Source of the DNA: Albibacillus kandeliae
GTDB taxonomy: Bacteria > Pseudomonadota > Alphaproteobacteria > Rhodobacterales > Rhodobacteraceae
Direction of reading: 5' to 3'
Assembly (NCBI RefSeq): GCF_003116585.1
Contig: NZ_QEHM01000006.1
Coordinates: forward strand, 62,001 to 126,000
Length of the DNA stretch: 64,000 nucleotides
Both the position numbers and the translations under genes were made by a program. Below are positions 35,273-44,597 of the stretch, piece after piece. Each line of letters opens with the position of its first letter. Within the stretch, counting starts at the first letter, position 1. The notes under the pieces are model-generated. The model did no database searches. It was not told the origin of the DNA and saw nothing but the letters and a program-made list of their open reading frames with translations.

Positions 35273-36787
35273 ATGCTGGATCTGACCTACGAGGCCCCCA
35301 AGGTGAAGACCATCGCCGGGGCCAAGCACGACTGGGAACTGGTGATCGGCATGGAGGTCCATGCGCAGGTCTCGTCCAACGCGAAACTCTTCTCGGGCGC
35401 CTCGACCAAGTTCGGCGCCGAGCCGAACTCGAACGTGGCCTTCGTGGACGCGGCCATGCCCGGTATGCTGCCCGTAATCAACGAGTTCTGCGTGGAACAG
35501 GCCGTGCGCACCGGGCTGGGGCTCAAGGCCGGGATCAACCTGACCAGCGCCTTCGACCGCAAGAACTACTTCTACCCCGACCTGCCGCAGGGCTACCAGA
35601 TTTCCCAGCTCTACCACCCCATCGTGGGCGAAGGCGAAGTGCTGGTCGAAATGGGCCCGGGTGTCGCCCGCAAGGTCCGCATCGAGCGCATCCACCTCGA
35701 ACAGGACGCCGGCAAGTCGATCCACGACATGGATCCGCACATGTCCTTCGTCGACCTCAACCGCACCGGCGTGGCGCTGATGGAGATCGTCAGCCGCCCC
35801 GATATCCGCGGCCCGGAAGAGGCCGCCGCCTACATCACCAAGCTGCGTCAGATCCTGCGCTACCTTGGCACCTGCGATGGCAACATGCAGAACGGCAACC
35901 TGCGGGCTGACGTCAACGTCTCGATCTGCCTGCCCGGCGCCTACGAGAAGTATCAGGAAACGCAGGACTTCTCGCACCTCGGCACCCGCTGCGAGATCAA
36001 GAACATGAACTCGATGCGCTTCATCCAGCAGGCCATCGAGTACGAGGCGCGCCGCCAGATCGCCATCGTCGAGGGCGGCGGCAAGGTCGATCAGGAAACC
36101 CGCCTCTACGACCCGGACAAGGGCGAGACCCGCTCTATGCGATCCAAGGAAGAAGCGCACGATTACCGCTACTTCCCCGACCCCGACCTGCTGCCGCTCG
36201 AGATCGAGCAGGCGTGGGTGGACGACATCGCCGCCTCGCTGCCGGAACTGCCGGACCAGAAGAAGGCCCGCTTCATGGGCGACTATGGCCTGTCGGACTA
36301 TGACGCCAGCGTCCTGACCGCCGAGCACGAGAACGCCGCCTTCTTCGAGGACGTGGCGAACGCCTCCGACGGCAAGCTGGCCGCCAACTGGGTGATCAAC
36401 GACCTGTTTGGCCGCCTGAAGAAGGACGGCGACAAGGGCATCTCCGAGAGCCCGGTAAGCCCGGCGCAGCTGGGCGGGATCATCAACCTGATCCAGAAGG
36501 GCGACATTTCGGGCAAGATCGCCAAGGACCTGTTCGAGATCGTCTATGCCGAAGGCGGCGACCCGAGCCAGATCGTCGAAGAGCGCGGCATGAAGCAGGT
36601 CACCGACACCGGCGCCATCGAGGCCGCCGTGGACGAGGTGATCGCGGCCAACCCGGCGCAGGTCGAGAAGGCTCAGGCGAACCCCAAGCTCGCGGGCTGG
36701 TTCGTGGGGCAGGTCATGAAGGCCACGGGCGGCAAGGCCAACCCGGCCGCCGTGAACGAGCTCGTCATGAAAAAGCTCGGTCTCTGA
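35273..36787 (+). CDS. gatB: aspartyl/glutamyl-tRNA(Asn/Gln) amidotransferase subunit B
   Basis: A 504-residue GatB, the kinase/tRNA-binding subunit of GatCAB, which converts Glu-tRNA(Gln) and Asp-tRNA(Asn) to their amides. It has the family start [13 protein letters not shown], the metal-site region [32 protein letters not shown], and the C-terminal YqeY-like tail domain ([12 protein letters not shown]). gatC and gatA are not in this window. A textbook intrinsic terminator follows, so it is transcribed separately from the thioesterase gene. Confidence 0.97.
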   Translation: MLDLTYEAPKVKTIAGAKHDWELVIGMEVHAQVSSNAKLFSGASTKFGAEPNSNVAFVDAAMPGMLPVINEFCVEQAVRTGLGLKAGINLTSAFDRKNYFYPDLPQGYQISQLYHPIVGEGEVLVEMGPGVARKVRIERIHLEQDAGKSIHDMDPHMSFVDLNRTGVALMEIVSRPDIRGPEEAAAYITKLRQILRYLGTCDGNMQNGNLRADVNVSICLPGAYEKYQETQDFSHLGTRCEIKNMNSMRFIQQAIEYEARRQIAIVEGGGKVDQETRLYDPDKGETRSMRSKEEAHDYRYFPDPDLLPLEIEQAWVDDIAASLPELPDQKKARFMGDYGLSDYDASVLTAEHENAAFFEDVANASDGKLAANWVINDLFGRLKKDGDKGISESPVSPAQLGGIINLIQKGDISGKIAKDLFEIVYAEGGDPSQIVEERGMKQVTDTGAIEAAVDEVIAANPAQVEKAQANPKLAGWFVGQVMKATGGKANPAAVNELVMKKLGL

Positions 36788-36809
36788 GACGGGCGACACA
36801 GGATAGCGG

Positions 36810-36835
36810 GGCCGGCAATCACTGCCGGCCTTTTT
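36810..36835 (+). terminator. intrinsic terminator after gatB
   Basis: GGCCGGCA-atcac-TGCCGGCC is a perfect 8-bp stem followed directly by TTTTT, 22 bp after the gatB stop. Confidence 0.9.
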
Positions 36836-36883
36836 CTTGCCCGGTCCCGACCGGGTCGCGGGACCACCCAGACGGAGGACAGG

Positions 36884-37360
36884 ATGAACCGCCCATTCAG
36901 ATCGCAGCCGATGATCGTGAAACCCGAGTGGATCGACTATAACGGCCACCTCAACATGGCCTACTACTCGGTGCTGTTCGACCAGGGCGTCGATGACGTC
37001 TGGGACCGTTTCGGCCTTGGCCCCGCCTACCGCGACGAACGCAAGATGACGACCTACACGGCCGAATTCCACATCCGCTACATCCGCGAGCTGCATGTGA
37101 ACGACAAGGTCACCTGCTCGTTCCAGATCGTCGACTACGACGCCAAGCGCGTGCACAGCTATCAGGAACTCTACCACGAGGACGGCTGGCTGGCGGCCAC
37201 CGGCGAGTCGCTGTTCCTGTCCATCGACCAGTCCGGCGCCCCGAAGGTCGCCCCCTTCCCCGAGGACATCATGGCGAAGATCCGGGAATTTGCCGGCGAG
37301 CAGTCCGATCTGCCCCGTCCGGACAACGCCGGGCGGCAGATCGCCATCCTCCGCAAATAG
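36884..37360 (+). CDS. acyl-CoA thioesterase, 4HBT/hotdog fold
   Basis: A 158-residue single hotdog domain. The N-terminal VKPEWIDYNGHLNMAYYSVLFD carries the family pattern with the catalytic aspartate/asparagine and the helix that lines the active site. It resembles thioesterases linked to carnitine and betainyl-CoA metabolism in related bacteria, but no such genes are adjacent. ACGGAGGACAGG gives a strong ribosome-binding site. Confidence 0.85.
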   Translation: MNRPFRSQPMIVKPEWIDYNGHLNMAYYSVLFDQGVDDVWDRFGLGPAYRDERKMTTYTAEFHIRYIRELHVNDKVTCSFQIVDYDAKRVHSYQELYHEDGWLAATGESLFLSIDQSGAPKVAPFPEDIMAKIREFAGEQSDLPRPDNAGRQIAILRK

Positions 37361-37445
37361 TCGCCGACGTCAGGACTTTTGCCCGGTGCGAAACCTGTTA
37401 GATTGCGGGAACAAAGACGTTCGGCAGTAAAGGCGCGACAGGCTT

Positions 37446-38081
37446 ATGGCAAGGTTCGAGTACAAGGTGGTTCCCGCACCGACCAAGGGGCAGAAGGCGA
37501 AGGGCGTGAAGACGTCGGAGGGCCGCTTCGCCCTCTCCGTCGAGTCGCTCCTGAACGAGATGGGCGCGGAGGGCTGGGAATACCTGCGGGCCGAACTGCT
37601 GCCCAGCGAGGAACGCACCGGCCTCACCGGCTCGGCAACCAATTGGCGCAACGTGCTGGTGTTCCGCCGCGCGCTCGGCAAGGGCTCGGTCAGCCGCGCA
37701 CCGATCGAGGCCGAGGATGACGACGGCGCAACGCCCTGGCAGGTGGTCGGCTCGGGCGCGCCGATGATGGCGCTGGCCGCCGGTGGCGGTGTCACCCGCG
37801 CGGGTTCTGAACTGGGCGGCGCCAAGGGCCGCGAGGGGCGCACGCCGCCGCTCTTTGCCAAGCGTCCGGACCTTGATGAGGGCGACAGCGCCCCCGCCGT
37901 GAGCACGACCCCGGCCAAGCCCGCGGCGCGCCCGATCGAACCGCCCTCGGCAAGGCCCCCGGAACCGGAGAAACCGGCCGAGGCAGAGCCCGCAACCGGC
38001 ATGGACGCCGACAGCGAGACCCTGACAGGGATCGAGAAGGTCGTGCGCCGCAACGCCGAGGAACAGGCCAAGAAATCCTGA
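37446..38081 (+). CDS. DUF4177 domain protein with low-complexity tail
   Basis: A 211-residue protein. Residues 1-75 (ARFEYKVVPAPTKG... LNEMGAEGWEYLRAELLP ... WRNVLVFRR) match the small DUF4177 fold. The rest is Pro/Ala/Glu-rich and probably disordered, ending in a basic helix (TGIEKVVRRNAEEQAKKS). Transcribed toward bolA with a 12-bp gap. Function unknown. Confidence 0.8.
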   Translation: MARFEYKVVPAPTKGQKAKGVKTSEGRFALSVESLLNEMGAEGWEYLRAELLPSEERTGLTGSATNWRNVLVFRRALGKGSVSRAPIEAEDDDGATPWQVVGSGAPMMALAAGGGVTRAGSELGGAKGREGRTPPLFAKRPDLDEGDSAPAVSTTPAKPAARPIEPPSARPPEPEKPAEAEPATGMDADSETLTGIEKVVRRNAEEQAKKS

Positions 38082-38093
38082 CCCCGGCGGCGA

Positions 38094-38360
38094 TTATTCG
38101 CCCGGAACCCCGATATCGAGGGACAGCGCATGGATGCGGCCCACAAGGTCGCGTCCAAGGGCGGCGTGCACGGCGCGGTGACGCGCGATCCGGGATTGCC
38201 CGGCAAAGGATTCTGACCGAATCCGCACGTTGAAATGGCTCTCGCCACCTTCCTGGTACCCCGCGTGACCGCGGTGGCGTTCGCTGTCGTCGACCACGTT
38301 CAGATCGGTCGGCGAAAACGCGCTTTCGAGTTTTGTCTTGATGTCGTCAATCACGGGCAT
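38094..38360 (-). CDS. bolA: BolA family protein
   Basis: An 88-residue BolA: the conserved strand-helix core DDSERHRGHAGY, SHFNVRIRSESFAGQSRIARHRAVH and ALGRDLVGRIHALSL. BolA proteins bind monothiol glutaredoxin and a shared [2Fe-2S] cluster through the conserved histidine in RHR. Divergent from the DnaJ-domain gene across a 107-bp AT-rich promoter region. The bolA-dnaJ-cobS-cobT order is typical of Rhodobacteraceae (recalled). Confidence 0.92.
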   Translation of the reverse strand: MPVIDDIKTKLESAFSPTDLNVVDDSERHRGHAGYQEGGESHFNVRIRSESFAGQSRIARHRAVHAALGRDLVGRIHALSLDIGVPGE

Positions 38361-38467
38361 GTGGCCTGTATCGGCAAAACTTTTTTGCCGCCCCCTCTTC
38401 TATCTCTCGGCACTTACAGTAAACTCCTGCCTCCGAGTCGAAAAGATGTGCCTGGAGGTAATGCGCA

Positions 38468-39100
38468 ATGGCGAAACCAGACCCGTTTGGCTTCGATATG
38501 TCCGTGTCATCGGCCAAGAAGAAAAACCCACGCGGGCGTCGGGGCATGTCTGGTGCGTCCGAGACCTCGACACGTGCCTGCGAGCACGAAGGCTGCGAGA
38601 AGCCGGGCAAGTTCCGCGCGCCCAAGGCGCCGGACGTGCTCGATGAATATTTCTGGTTCTGCCAGGAACACGTGCGCGAATATAACCTCAAGTGGAACTT
38701 CTTTGACGGCACCACCGAGGCCGAGATCAATGCGCAGCGCTCCAAGGACAAGGTCTGGGAGCGCGAGACCAAGGCCTTCACCGATCCCGAGACCCGCGCC
38801 TGGGCGCGCCTCGGCATCGAGGACCCGCACCAGGTGCTGGGCAAGAACGCCACCCAGAACCCGGGCCGCAACGGCGGCACCAACGCCGGCAAGCGACTGC
38901 CCCCCACCGAACGCAAGGCCATCGAGATCCTCGAGGCCAAGGACAGCTGGACCAAGACCGAGGTCCGCAAGGCCTACAAGTCGCTGATCAAGGTGCTGCA
39001 CCCCGACATGAACGGCGGCGACCGCAGCCAGGAAGAACAGCTGCAACAGGTCGTCTGGGCCTGGGACCAGATCAAGGTCAGCCGCAACTTCAAGGACTGA
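38468..39100 (+). CDS. DnaJ-domain protein with C-terminal J domain
   Basis: A 210-residue protein. The N-terminal half has CEHEGCEKPGKFRAPKAP and FCQEHVREYNLKWNFF, a Cys/His set that could bind zinc. The J domain sits at the end (residues ~160-205: ILEAKDSWTKTEVRKAYKSL, then HPDMNGGDRS with the HPD tripeptide for Hsp70 stimulation). This inverted order marks a family found beside bolA and cobS in Rhodobacteraceae rather than a classical DnaJ. It is followed by a strong terminator. Confidence 0.88.
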   Translation: MAKPDPFGFDMSVSSAKKKNPRGRRGMSGASETSTRACEHEGCEKPGKFRAPKAPDVLDEYFWFCQEHVREYNLKWNFFDGTTEAEINAQRSKDKVWERETKAFTDPETRAWARLGIEDPHQVLGKNATQNPGRNGGTNAGKRLPPTERKAIEILEAKDSWTKTEVRKAYKSLIKVLHPDMNGGDRSQEEQLQQVVWAWDQIKVSRNFKD

Positions 39101-39122
39101 CACCACGAGGTCAGACACGAGA

Positions 39123-39150
39123 AAGGCCGCCGGGACACCCCGGCGGCCTT
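39123..39150. terminator. terminator between dnaJ-like and fasciclin genes
   Basis: AAGGCCGCCGGG-acac-CCCGGCGGCCTT is a perfect 12-bp stem in the convergent gap, ending in TT with T-rich sequence after it (cgtcgtttcg). Likely bidirectional. Confidence 0.8.
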
Positions 39151-39178
39151 CGTCGTTTCGTGAGTGGCAGTAAAGTGA

Positions 39179-39733
39179 TTATTCCGCGGGCAGCAGGACC
39201 GCGTCGATCACGTGGATCACGCCGTTCGACTGCTTGACGTCCGCGATGGTGACGGTGGCGGTGCGGCCCCGCTCGTCTTCCAGAACGATGTTGTCCCCGT
39301 CCATCTTGGCCTTCAGCGTGCAGCCGCCCACGGTCGGGACAGGGTGCACGCCGCCATCATCGGCGATCATGCCCTTGATCGCGTCCGACATCGCATCGGC
39401 CGCCACCACGTGACAGGTCAGGATCTTGGTCAGCATCTCCTTGTTCTCGGGCTTGAGAAGGGTCTCGACGGTGCCCTTCTGCAGCTGGTCGAAGGCCGCG
39501 TTGGTCGGCGCGAAGACGGTGAAGGGCCCCGCGCCCTGCAGCGTCTCGGCAAGCCCGGCGGCCTGAACGGCGGCGACGAGCGTGGTGTGATCCTTGGAAT
39601 TGACCGCGTTTTCAACGATGTTCTTGTCCGCGTACATCGGCGCGCCACCCACCATCGGATTGTCGGCGGCCTGCGCGGACAGGGCAAAGGCACCGAGGGC
39701 GGCGGCGGCGGCAAAGGTCTTGAACGACGTCAT
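39179..39733 (-). CDS. secreted fasciclin (FAS1) domain protein
   Basis: A 184-residue precursor. The ATG at 39733 has AAGGAG 7 nt upstream and gives the signal peptide MTSFKTFAAAAALGAFALSA, cut near AQA/AD. One FAS1 domain follows: HTTLVAAVQAAGLAETLQ, GPFTVFAPTNAAFDQL (H1 box) and later GVIHVIDAVLLP (H2 box). It is a periplasmic or surface adhesion-type protein. Its 5' leader contains a short hairpin (CCGGCG-tgg-CGCCGG, 39757-39771). Confidence 0.92.
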   Translation of the reverse strand: MTSFKTFAAAAALGAFALSAQAADNPMVGGAPMYADKNIVENAVNSKDHTTLVAAVQAAGLAETLQGAGPFTVFAPTNAAFDQLQKGTVETLLKPENKEMLTKILTCHVVAADAMSDAIKGMIADDGGVHPVPTVGGCTLKAKMDGDNIVLEDERGRTATVTIADVKQSNGVIHVIDAVLLPAE

Positions 39734-40014
39734 AACAAACTCCTTGTTGCACATACCCGGCGTGGCGCCGGATGTACCCAGAGGTACGGGGCGAAGCGCC
39801 AGTTAGTTTCCCCTGCGTCATCACGATGAATTCATGCCCGCAGACTGATCCGGAGCCCTGCCCGCGCGGTACGCGCGCGCAAGCGTCACATGGTCCGTTT
39901 CCAGCCATGACGCCGCACATCGCCCTCCCCCCTCTTGCCCTTGCCCCGGATATGGTGCACCACGGGCCAGTCCGGGAAGCGCTGTCCGGATGATGCATAC
40001 GAAGGACGACAGGA

Positions 40015-41001
40015 ATGGCCGACGGCGGAATCGACGTGAACGCAAAACCGACCGAAGAAATCTCGGTCCATGAGGTCTTTGGCTTCGACACCCAGATGGT
40101 GGTGAAGGGCTTTGCCGAGCATACCGACCGCGTGCCCGAGATCGACCCGACCTACAAGTTCGATCCCGAAACCACGATGGCGATCCTCGCGGGCTTCTCG
40201 CACAACCGCCGCGTCATGATCCAGGGCTACCACGGCACCGGCAAGTCGACCCACATCGAACAGGTCGCTGCCCGCCTCAACTGGCCCTGTGTGCGCGTCA
40301 ACCTCGACAGCCACATCAGCCGGATCGACCTGATCGGCAAGGACGCGATCAAGCTGCGTGACGGCAAGCAGGTGACCGAGTTCCACGAGGGCATCCTGCC
40401 CTGGGCGCTGCGCAACCCCGTTGCCATCGTGTTCGACGAATACGATGCCGGCCGCGCCGACGTGATGTTCGTGATCCAGCGTGTTCTGGAGCATGACGGC
40501 AAGCTGACCCTGCTCGACCAGAACGAGATCATCACCCCGAACAAGTATTTCCGCCTCTTCGCCACGGCCAACACCGTCGGCCTCGGCGACACCACCGGCC
40601 TTTACCACGGCACCCAGCAGATCAACCAGGCCCAGATGGACCGCTGGTCGCTGGTCTCGACGCTGAACTACCTGAGCCACGACGCCGAAGTTGCGATCGT
40701 GCTCAGCAAGGCGCCGCACTACAACAACGAGAAAGGCCGCAAGACGGTGAGCCACATGGTGCACCTCGCGGACCTGACCCGCACCGCCTTCATGAACGGC
40801 GACCTGTCGACCGTGATGAGCCCGCGGACCGTGATCACATGGGCGCAGAACGCCGAGATCTTCCGCAACGTGGGCTATGCCTTCCGCCTGTCGTTCCTGA
40901 ACAAGTGCGACGAGCTGGAGCGCCAGACCGTTGCCGAGTTCTACCAGCGCTGCTTTGACGAAGAGCTGCCCGAGAGCGCGGCCAGCGTCAGCATCGGCTG
41001 A
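40015..41001 (+). CDS. cobS: aerobic cobaltochelatase subunit CobS
   Basis: A 328-residue AAA+ ATPase that drives cobalt insertion into hydrogenobyrinic acid a,c-diamide with CobT and CobN. Walker A GYHGTGKS (71-78), Walker [10 protein letters not shown] (138-146) and a sensor segment [19 protein letters not shown] are visible. The N-terminal CobS extension is present. An 11-bp perfect hairpin 38 bp after the stop separates it from two secreted-protein genes that intervene before cobT. No cobalamin riboswitch was recognised upstream. Confidence 0.97.
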   Translation: MADGGIDVNAKPTEEISVHEVFGFDTQMVVKGFAEHTDRVPEIDPTYKFDPETTMAILAGFSHNRRVMIQGYHGTGKSTHIEQVAARLNWPCVRVNLDSHISRIDLIGKDAIKLRDGKQVTEFHEGILPWALRNPVAIVFDEYDAGRADVMFVIQRVLEHDGKLTLLDQNEIITPNKYFRLFATANTVGLGDTTGLYHGTQQINQAQMDRWSLVSTLNYLSHDAEVAIVLSKAPHYNNEKGRKTVSHMVHLADLTRTAFMNGDLSTVMSPRTVITWAQNAEIFRNVGYAFRLSFLNKCDELERQTVAEFYQRCFDEELPESAASVSIG

Positions 41002-41039
41002 TCCGCGCGCGCCCCGGCGGCGCCGCAACTCGATAGTCC

Positions 41040-41066
41040 AGAGGCCCGGCCCCGCGCCGGGCCTCT
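41040..41066 (+). terminator. terminator after cobS
   Basis: AGAGGCCCGGC-cccgc-GCCGGGCCTCT, a perfect 11-bp stem, followed by GTGTTTT. Confidence 0.85.
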
Positions 41067-41154
41067 GTGTTTTCGGACCCACATGCGAAAACTTGAATAA
41101 ACTGCTTTGTAACGGCTGTTTGACAGGTCACGGAGGCAGGCGCATCATTCTTGC

Positions 41155-41541
41155 ATGGGCAAGATGATAACAATCATACGGGCAGCCCTCTTGGCTCTGT
41201 GCCTTCCAACTCCGGTGATCTCGGAACCGGCCGACGACCTTGTCACGACATTCGCAACCTGTACCGGGCGGTTCTCGGCGCTGATGGAGCATCAATGGCT
41301 CATGGGCGACGCACGGGCCGACGCGACACAGCGCCAACGCGCGCGGATGGAAACCCTGCTGTTCAGCATCATGCCCCAGGATCGGGCGCGCCAGACACTG
41401 GCGCGGCGGATCGAGGCAAAGTTCGCGCTCAGCCCCCTTCTGACACGGGCCTCGTTCAACCGGGACAAGCGTGACGCCGCGCGCGCCACCAACCGGATGG
41501 AGGTGCAGATCGCCTCCTGCAACGCGCTGTTGCTGGGCTGA
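41155..41541 (+). CDS. small secreted protein with paired cysteines, paralogue A
   Basis: A 128-residue precursor with a signal peptide (ITIIRAALLALCLPTPVIS/EP). The mature protein has FATCTGRFSAL early and IASCNALLLG at the end, leaving two cysteines likely to form a disulfide. The same FAxCxGR...ETLL...IAxCxALLL pattern is found in the next gene, so they are tandem paralogues. No known family was recognised. It lies after the cobS terminator and probably has its own promoter. Alternative start at the in-frame ATG 9 bp downstream. Confidence 0.7.
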   Translation: MGKMITIIRAALLALCLPTPVISEPADDLVTTFATCTGRFSALMEHQWLMGDARADATQRQRARMETLLFSIMPQDRARQTLARRIEAKFALSPLLTRASFNRDKRDAARATNRMEVQIASCNALLLG

Positions 41542-41638
41542 AGGCCGGCGCCATCCGCGCCGGAACGCGGGATTTTCCCGCGCAGGAGATACGTACGCGG
41601 CGCGAGCACCTCATGAGGCGGGCACTGCGCCCAAAATA

Positions 41639-41650
41639 TCAACATGTTGA
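41639..41650. promoter_or_regulatory. 12-bp perfect palindrome upstream of paralogue B
   Basis: TCAACATGTTGA equals its reverse complement and sits about 50 bp upstream of a near-consensus -10 box, in an AT-rich island. It could be an operator. Confidence 0.35.
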
Positions 41651-41686
41651 AGCGCCGCTCCCGACAGAATGCGATAGGTCTATACT

Positions 41687-41717
41687 TTGGCAATCTTTTG
41701 CATATAATATGTATATA
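41687..41717 (+). promoter_or_regulatory. AT-rich promoter candidate for paralogue B
   Basis: A perfect TATAAT (41703-41708) and a TATATA (41712-41717) lie downstream of TTGGCA (41687-41692). With TATATA the spacing is 19 bp. The surrounding ~70 bp is exceptionally AT-rich for this genome. Confidence 0.45.
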
Positions 41718-41755
41718 CGTTTTTATTAATCTTTCTCAGTTCAGAGGTAAGCAAG

Positions 41756-42163
41756 ATGACCCGACTCGGTGCTTCCTTCGCAATTGCACTGATCACCGCC
41801 CTTCAGGCGGCCCACCCCGCCCTCGCGCTGCCCAACCAGCCCAAGGAGATGGTCGAGATTTTCGCGATCTGCTCCGGCCGGATGGAGGCGATGGCCACCC
41901 GGGAACGCGCCCATGCCCGGCCCGAAGCGGCCGAGATCGAGCGGCTGCGCTCCACCTTCGAGACCCTGCTGGAGGCCACCCTACCCGATGCCATCGCCGA
42001 CGGCGTCGGTGCGGGACAGGCCGCGCTGTGGCGCAACGGCGGCTGGCGCGAGATCGCGGGGCTGCTGGCCGACGTCGATTACAGCCTCGACCAGCGCCGC
42101 GCCGACATGGCCCAGAACATGCTGCGCCGCCATATCGCCAACTGCCGCGCCTTGCTGCTCTGA
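41756..42163 (+). CDS. small secreted protein with paired cysteines, paralogue B
   Basis: A 135-residue precursor: signal peptide MTRLGASFAIALITALQAAH with cleavage near ALA/LP, then VEIFAICSGRMEAM, FETLLEATLPDAI and the terminal HIANCRALLL. Cysteine positions and flanking motifs match the preceding gene, though overall identity is low. AGAGGTAAGCAAG precedes the ATG. It ends 87 bp before cobT. Function unknown; the position between cobS and cobT does not by itself show a role in cobalamin synthesis. Confidence 0.75.
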   Translation: MTRLGASFAIALITALQAAHPALALPNQPKEMVEIFAICSGRMEAMATRERAHARPEAAEIERLRSTFETLLEATLPDAIADGVGAGQAALWRNGGWREIAGLLADVDYSLDQRRADMAQNMLRRHIANCRALLL

Positions 42164-42250
42164 GCCGCGAAATTCGGCGGGCGCGGCTCTGGTCATCGCC
42201 CGGCAATGGTTCTAGGTTGCCTTCGCAAAGCTAGCGACCGAAGGCCCAAT

Positions 42251-44128
42251 ATGGCGCAGAAATCCGACAACCCCGCCGATCCTTTCAAGAAGGCATTGGC
42301 CGAGGCCACCAAAGTCATGGCGAACGACCCGGAGCTGACCGTCAGCTACTCGGTCGATCCCTCGGGACTGGCGGGCGAAACCATGCGCCTGCCGCAGGTC
42401 AGCCGCCGGATGACCCGCGACGAAGTGCTGCTGGCCCGCGGAACCGCCGATGCGCTGGCAATGCACCGCAGGTATCACGACGATGCCACCCACGCTAAAT
42501 ACGCCCCTCCGGGCGACATGGCGCGCGACCTCTACGAGGCGATGGAAACCGCCCGCTGCGAGGCGATGGGCGCGCGCGACATGCCCGGCACCGCGGGCAA
42601 CATCGACGCCAAGATCGGCCACGAGGCGATGCGCCGTGGCTACGACCAGATCACCCAGACCTCCGAGGCGCCGCTGGCAGTGGCCGCCGGCTACCTGATC
42701 CGCAACCTCGCCACCGGGCGCGATCTGCCCAAGGGCGCGCAGAACGTGATGGAGCTGTGGCGCGGGTTCATCGAGGATCAGGCCGGGGGCACGCTGGAGA
42801 ACCTGCAGGGCATCCTTGACGACCAGAGCGCCTTTGCCCGCTTTGCCCGTCAGGTGATCAAGGACCTCGGCTATGGCGACCAGCTGGGCGACGACCCGGA
42901 CAGTGCCGAGGACGATCAGGAAGAGACCGCCGAGGACCAGCCCGACGAGGATCAGGAGCCCGACAGCAACGGTCAGGACGACTCGGAGGAGCAGGAGGCC
43001 GACGCGGACCCGGACCAGAGCCAGGACGACCAGCAGGACCAGGCCGAGGCCCAGGTCAGCATGGACGACCTCGCCGACGAGGAACTGGGCGAAGACGCCG
43101 AGATGCCCGAGGGCGAAGCCCCGCTCGAGCCGCCTGCCCCGCCGCCGGTCTCGGACGCCGATCCGAACTACAAGGTCTTCCTGTCCACCTTCGACGAGGA
43201 AATCGCCGCCGAAGACCTGGCCGAGCCTGCCGAACTGGAGCGCCTGCGCGCCTACCTCGACCAGCAGCTCGAACCGCTGAAGGGCGCCGTCTCGCGCCTT
43301 GCCAACAAGCTGCAGCGCCGCCTTCAGGCCCAGCAGAACCGCAGCTGGGAGTTCGACCGCGAGGAAGGCATCCTCGACGCCGGGCGGCTGGCCCGCGTGG
43401 TAGCCAACCCGACGACTCCGCTGAGCTTCAAGGTCGAGAAAGACACCGAGTTCCGCGATACCGTGGTGACGCTCCTGCTCGACAACTCCGGCTCGATGCG
43501 CGGCCGCCCGATCTCGATCGCGGCAATCTGTGCCGACGTTCTGGCGCGCACGCTGGAGCGCTGCTCGGTCAAGGTCGAGATCCTCGGCTTTACCACCCGC
43601 GCATGGAAAGGCGGACAGGCACGCGAGGCATGGCTGAACGAGGGCCGTCCGCAGCAGCCCGGCCGCCTGAACGACCTGCGCCACATCGTCTACAAGGGTG
43701 CCGATGCGCCGTGGCGCCGGGCCCGCCCGAACCTTGGCCTGATGATGAAGGAAGGCCTGCTGAAAGAGAACATCGACGGCGAGGCGCTGGAATGGGCCCA
43801 CCGCCGGATGCTGGCCCGCCGCGAGCAGCGCAAGATTCTCATGGTGATCTCGGACGGCGCGCCGGTGGATGACTCGACGCTCTCGGTGAACCCGGCGAAC
43901 TACCTCGAGAAGCACCTGCGCGACGTGATCGCGATGGTGGAAAAGCGCAAGATGGTCGAACTGCTTGCCATCGGCATCGGCCACGACGTGACCCGCTATT
44001 ACGAACGCGCGGTGACCATCACCGATGTCGAACAGCTTGCCGGTGCCATGACCGAACAGCTTGCCGCCCTGTTCGACAGCGATCCGCGTGCAAGGGCGCG
44101 GGTCATGGGGATCAGACGGGCGAGCTGA
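42251..44128 (+). CDS. cobT: aerobic cobaltochelatase subunit CobT
   Basis: A 625-residue subunit that forms the chaperone-like complex with CobS. An N-terminal CobT domain is followed by a very acidic linker (about residues 213-296, dominated by Asp, Glu and Gln) and a C-terminal von Willebrand A domain with the MIDAS motif DNSGSMRG (from residue 411), plus ISDGAPVDD. The ATG at 42251 has GAAGG upstream; an ATG at 42206 is in frame but lacks support. A perfect 10-bp hairpin follows. Confidence 0.97.
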   Translation: MAQKSDNPADPFKKALAEATKVMANDPELTVSYSVDPSGLAGETMRLPQVSRRMTRDEVLLARGTADALAMHRRYHDDATHAKYAPPGDMARDLYEAMETARCEAMGARDMPGTAGNIDAKIGHEAMRRGYDQITQTSEAPLAVAAGYLIRNLATGRDLPKGAQNVMELWRGFIEDQAGGTLENLQGILDDQSAFARFARQVIKDLGYGDQLGDDPDSAEDDQEETAEDQPDEDQEPDSNGQDDSEEQEADADPDQSQDDQQDQAEAQVSMDDLADEELGEDAEMPEGEAPLEPPAPPPVSDADPNYKVFLSTFDEEIAAEDLAEPAELERLRAYLDQQLEPLKGAVSRLANKLQRRLQAQQNRSWEFDREEGILDAGRLARVVANPTTPLSFKVEKDTEFRDTVVTLLLDNSGSMRGRPISIAAICADVLARTLERCSVKVEILGFTTRAWKGGQAREAWLNEGRPQQPGRLNDLRHIVYKGADAPWRRARPNLGLMMKEGLLKENIDGEALEWAHRRMLARREQRKILMVISDGAPVDDSTLSVNPANYLEKHLRDVIAMVEKRKMVELLAIGIGHDVTRYYERAVTITDVEQLAGAMTEQLAALFDSDPRARARVMGIRRAS

Positions 44129-44134
44129 CCTCTA

Positions 44135-44158
44135 CGGGATGGGGGTGACCCCATCCCG
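44135..44158. terminator. terminator after cobT
   Basis: CGGGATGGGG-gtga-CCCCATCCCG, a perfect 10-bp stem 6 bp after the cobT stop, followed by CATGTTTT. Confidence 0.85.
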
Positions 44159-44211
44159 CATGTTTTGCCCCGGCATGGAGGCCCGCCAAGGGGCCGCGGG
44201 GCCACGCCCCG

Positions 44212-44445
44212 CTATGCCAGCAGGGCCCAGATCTCGTCCTTCAGCTTGGCGCGCTTCTTGCGCAGTTCGACCTCGGCGAGTTCCTCCATCGGGGTCACGT
44301 TGGTCTCGGCAAGATACACCGCCTTGTTCACCTCTTGGTACTGCTCGGCCAGCTTGGCGAAATGCGGATCGCTCTGGCGCAGCGCATGGATCTGCTCGGC
44401 CTTTTCGGGGAATTCCTCGGCCAGTTCGTGCGGGGTATGGGACAT
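44212..44445 (-). CDS. YdcH/DUF465 family small protein
   Basis: A 77-residue helical hairpin protein (HELAEEFPEKAEQIHALRQS ... VELRKKRAKLKDEIWALL), characteristic of DUF465. AAGGAG lies before the ATG. Family function is not established. It converges on cobT. Confidence 0.88.
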   Translation of the reverse strand: MSHTPHELAEEFPEKAEQIHALRQSDPHFAKLAEQYQEVNKAVYLAETNVTPMEELAEVELRKKRAKLKDEIWALLA

Positions 44446-44597
44446 GTGCGATCTCCTTTGTCCGTGTGTTGCCCGAGACGTAACCCGCCCGGGGGCAGGC
44501 CGCCTTGACCGGGATCAAACACCGGGATGCAAAAGACACATATGACGCGCACCTAAGGATAAAAGACGCCGCGACCCGGTAACATCATTGAAAATAT

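Noticed and set aside
39734-40014. possible cobalamin riboswitch upstream of cobS
   Set aside because: No B12-box-like sequence or matching stem arrangement could be recognised by eye; only a short hairpin near the divergent fasciclin gene is seen.
44165-44211. GC-rich inverted segments after the cobT terminator
   Set aside because: Short, imperfect and without a second copy; probably chance in GC-rich DNA or part of the DUF465 3' region.
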